Of a DNA stretch of 26,829 bases, positions 24,963 through 26,829 are shown in pieces (the stretch's first letter is position 1; the number at the start of each line of letters is the position of its first letter). The translations under genes were made by a program, and so were the position numbers. The stretch lies in contig DATBLQ010000048.1 in the NCBI GenBank assembly GCA_036555325.1, positions 1-26,829 on the forward strand, given 5' to 3'. This stretch comes from DATBLQ01 sp036555325. GTDB lineage: Bacteria > Pseudomonadota > Alphaproteobacteria > Rhizobiales > Aestuariivirgaceae. The notes under the pieces are model-generated. The model saw only the letters and a list, made by a program, of their open reading frames with translations. It was not told where the DNA came from and made no database searches.

Positions 24963-25058
24963 ATGACGCGCCTTTGGACAAATCCTTTCCCTGCCGACGG
25001 CTTATATGCCGGCCAGCAGTTGCGCGCGCTCGACCTTCTTCTCCTTATTAGCCCCTGA
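24963..25058 (+). CDS. Leucine-rich leader peptide of leuA
   Basis: A 31-codon frame from ATG at 24963 to TGA at 25056-25058. It ends in the run ALDLLLLISP, with leucine codons at positions 23, 25, 26, 27 and 28 and isoleucine at 29, and it has three earlier leucines. Such a run just before mutually exclusive hairpins and a leucine-pathway gene is the hallmark of an attenuation leader: scarce charged Leu-tRNA stalls the ribosome in the run. The stop codon sits inside the first hairpin. No strong ribosome site precedes the ATG; translation could also begin at TTG 25020, which keeps the Leu run. Function is inferred from this layout. Confidence 0.8.
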   Translation: MTRLWTNPFPADGLYAGQQLRALDLLLLISP

Positions 25059-25145
25059 TTACCGGCTGTCCGCACGGACGGGTACTCAGGGGACGACACT
25101 TCTGAACCTCAAGGATTAGTAGGGGCCGGTGAAAGTCTATCGGCC
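25052..25145 (+). promoter_or_regulatory. Candidate attenuator hairpins between leader peptide and leuA
   Basis: Two stable hairpins are visible. In the first, CCCCTGA (25052-25058, containing the leader stop) pairs with TCAGGGG (25086-25092) and encloses a smaller CTGTCC/GGACGG stem. In the second, GGCCGGT (25124-25130) pairs with ATCGGCC (25139-25145), ending 20 bases before the leuA ATG. A competing pairing joins ACCGGC (25061-25066) to GCCGGT (25125-25130) and would exclude the second hairpin. No run of T follows the second stem, so it may act by hiding the leuA translation start, or with Rho, and not as a classical terminator. Confidence 0.6.
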
Positions 25146-25165
25146 GAAAGTTGGGAACAAGGGTA

Positions 25166-26767
25166 ATGAGCAAAAACAAAGAGTCGTCGGACAAGCTGCA
25201 AGACCAAGTTGTCATCTTCGACACGACGCTGCGGGACGGCGAGCAGGCACCGGGCGCGACAATGACGCATGATGAGAAGCTCGAAGTCGCTGAGTTGCTC
25301 GATGAGATGGGTATCGACATCATTGAAGCCGGCTTTCCCATCGCTTCCGATGGTGACTTCGAGGCAGTTGCGGAAATCGCCAAACGTACCAAGAACTCCG
25401 TTGTCGCCGGACTGGCGCGCGCGATCTTCAAGGATATCGATCGCTGCGCCGAAGCGGTGCGTCACGCCAAACGGCCACGTATTCACACCTTCGTATCAAC
25501 GTCTCCAATCCATCTTGCCCACCAGATGAAGAAGAGCGAAACCGAAGTCATCGACATCATAACCGCGACCGTCACGCGCGCACGCAACTATACTGATAAC
25601 GTCGAATGGTCTGCAATGGATGCGACGCGCACGCCCATTGACTACCTTTGCCGCTGCGTCGAAACGGCGATCAAGGCGGGAGCAACGACGGTCAACCTTC
25701 CAGACACGGTAGGTTACGCAACGCCGCAAGAATATCGGCGCATGTTCGAGGTTGTGCGCGAACGCGTGCCCAACGCCACGAAAGCAGTGTTTTCCGTCCA
25801 TTGTCACGACGACCTTGGCCTCGCGGTTGCCAATTCACTGGCGGGCGTGGAAGGCGGCGCAAGGCAAGTCGAATGCACGATCAATGGTGTAGGTGAACGT
25901 GCGGGCAATGCAGCCCTTGAGGAAATCGTCATGGCGATCAGGACGCGCGGTGATGTTCTGCCCTATTTCACCGGCATTCAGGCGACCCTTCTCAATCGCG
26001 CGTCCAAATTGGTCGCCGCTGTCACGTCATTTCCGGTGCAATACAACAAGGCCATCGTCGGCAGAAACGCCTTCGCGCATGAATCAGGAATTCACCAGGA
26101 CGGCATGCTGAAGAATGCCCTGACCTATGAAATCATGACTCCCGCTTCGGTGGGCGTCACCAAAACGTCACTTGTAATGGGCAAACATTCAGGTCGTCAT
26201 GCGTTCAAGGAAAAACTGAAGGAATTGGGTTATCAGCTTCGTGAGAATCAGCTTGAAGACGCCTTCGTGCGTTTCAAGGCGCTCGCCGACCGCAAGAAAC
26301 ATGTCTACGACGAGGACATCGAGGCGCTGGTCGACGATGAGATCGCCGGCGCCGATGACAAGGTAAAGGTGCTCTCGCTGACCGTCATTGCCGGAACCAT
26401 GGGGCCGCAAAGCGCAACGTTGACACTCGATGTCGATGGCCAGCATGTGACGCAGCAATCAACGGGCAACGGTCCTGTTGATGCCACCTTCAATGCGATT
26501 AAGGCCATCATTCCCCATCAAGCGAAGCTTGCTCTGTTCCAGGTTCACGCCGTAACGGAAGGAACCGATGCGCAGGCGGTCGTTTCGGTAAGGCTTGAAG
26601 ATGCCGAGGCGGGACGCTCTGTAACCGCAAAAGCTGCCGATCCCGATACTCTTGTCGCTTCGGCCATGGCCTATGTGAGCGCCCTTAACAAGCTACAAGT
26701 AAAGAATCGTCGCGCAAAGCTGCAGCCCGTCGAGCCGATTACCAAGTCGGAACGGCGCGGACCTTAA
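25166..26767 (+). CDS. leuA: 2-isopropylmalate synthase
   Basis: First committed step of leucine synthesis: acetyl-CoA plus 2-ketoisovalerate to 2-isopropylmalate. The 533-residue protein starts with VVIFDTTLRDGEQAPGATMT, the DRE-TIM catalytic motif with its Arg-Asp pair. SVHCHDDLGLAVANSLAGVEGGARQVECTINGVGERAGN, the metal-site histidines of HCH and the HMGL/LeuA signature, follows. Then come NAFAHESGIHQDGMLKN and the C-terminal regulatory domain from about residue 395, where leucine would bind. A TTG at 25151 would add five residues; AAGGG just before the ATG at 25166 favours the ATG, though its spacing is short. It follows the leucine leader peptide. The 62 bases after the stop show nothing recognisable. 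Confidence 0.97.
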   Translation: MSKNKESSDKLQDQVVIFDTTLRDGEQAPGATMTHDEKLEVAELLDEMGIDIIEAGFPIASDGDFEAVAEIAKRTKNSVVAGLARAIFKDIDRCAEAVRHAKRPRIHTFVSTSPIHLAHQMKKSETEVIDIITATVTRARNYTDNVEWSAMDATRTPIDYLCRCVETAIKAGATTVNLPDTVGYATPQEYRRMFEVVRERVPNATKAVFSVHCHDDLGLAVANSLAGVEGGARQVECTINGVGERAGNAALEEIVMAIRTRGDVLPYFTGIQATLLNRASKLVAAVTSFPVQYNKAIVGRNAFAHESGIHQDGMLKNALTYEIMTPASVGVTKTSLVMGKHSGRHAFKEKLKELGYQLRENQLEDAFVRFKALADRKKHVYDEDIEALVDDEIAGADDKVKVLSLTVIAGTMGPQSATLTLDVDGQHVTQQSTGNGPVDATFNAIKAIIPHQAKLALFQVHAVTEGTDAQAVVSVRLEDAEAGRSVTAKAADPDTLVASAMAYVSALNKLQVKNRRAKLQPVEPITKSERRGP

Positions 26768-26829
26768 GGGCAGTGTTATCGGTTGCAGGCGTTCTTGAAA
26801 TTTCGGATGTTTGTTGTTGTACAGTGGCC

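Overview
This window looks like a chromosomal segment of an alphaproteobacterium, most likely from the Rhizobiales/Hyphomicrobiales. The main pointers are a circularly permuted (two-piece) tmRNA gene, an alpha-type SspB, a small ribbon-helix-helix gene coupled to fumC, and a leucine-rich leader peptide ahead of leuA. It is moderately GC-rich housekeeping DNA. I see no insertion sequence, prophage, CRISPR array or tRNA, and no pseudogene.

Layout. (1) 1-922: the 3' end of a large gene whose visible part opens with eight tandem 48-bp repeats coding for a charged helix. (2) 957-5456, minus strand: kup (K+ uptake), a PHP-type phosphoesterase, fumC and a ribbon-helix-helix protein, closely packed and probably co-transcribed. 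(3) 5622-7566, minus strand: mepA (murein endopeptidase), sspB (ClpXP adaptor) and, just upstream of sspB, a permuted tmRNA gene that fills most of the apparently empty 7117-7747 gap. (4) 7748-10456, plus strand: thyA, folA and a flavin amine oxidase (thymidylate/folate cycle plus an unassigned oxidase). (5) 10543-14330, plus strand: hflK, hflC, a DUF2065 membrane protein and a DegP-type protease, a membrane/periplasm protein quality-control operon linked by ATGA overlaps. (6) 14404-16238: serB and miaA, divergent, with start codons 8 nt apart. (7) 16289-18657, plus strand: ilvB-ilvN. (8) 18687-21516, minus strand: a TAXI-family periplasmic binding protein followed by a membrane-anchored Sel1/TPR-like protein. 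(9) 21702-24884, plus strand: pdxJ, ilvC, a NUDIX-like protein and a small membrane protein. (10) 24963-26767, plus strand: a leucine leader peptide with attenuator-like hairpins, then leuA.

How the parts connect. ilvB, ilvN, ilvC and leuA supply acetolactate synthase, ketol-acid reductoisomerase and isopropylmalate synthase, so much of the branched-chain amino-acid pathway lies within 11 kb, and leuA appears to be controlled by translation of a Leu-rich leader. tmRNA and SspB both serve tagging and degradation of stalled translation products. HflK/HflC/DegP serve envelope proteostasis.

The most informative items not visible as ordinary genes are the permuted tmRNA (tag ANDNYAPVRLAA), its position next to sspB, and the leuA leader/attenuator. 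I did not find a convincing wholly undescribed system.
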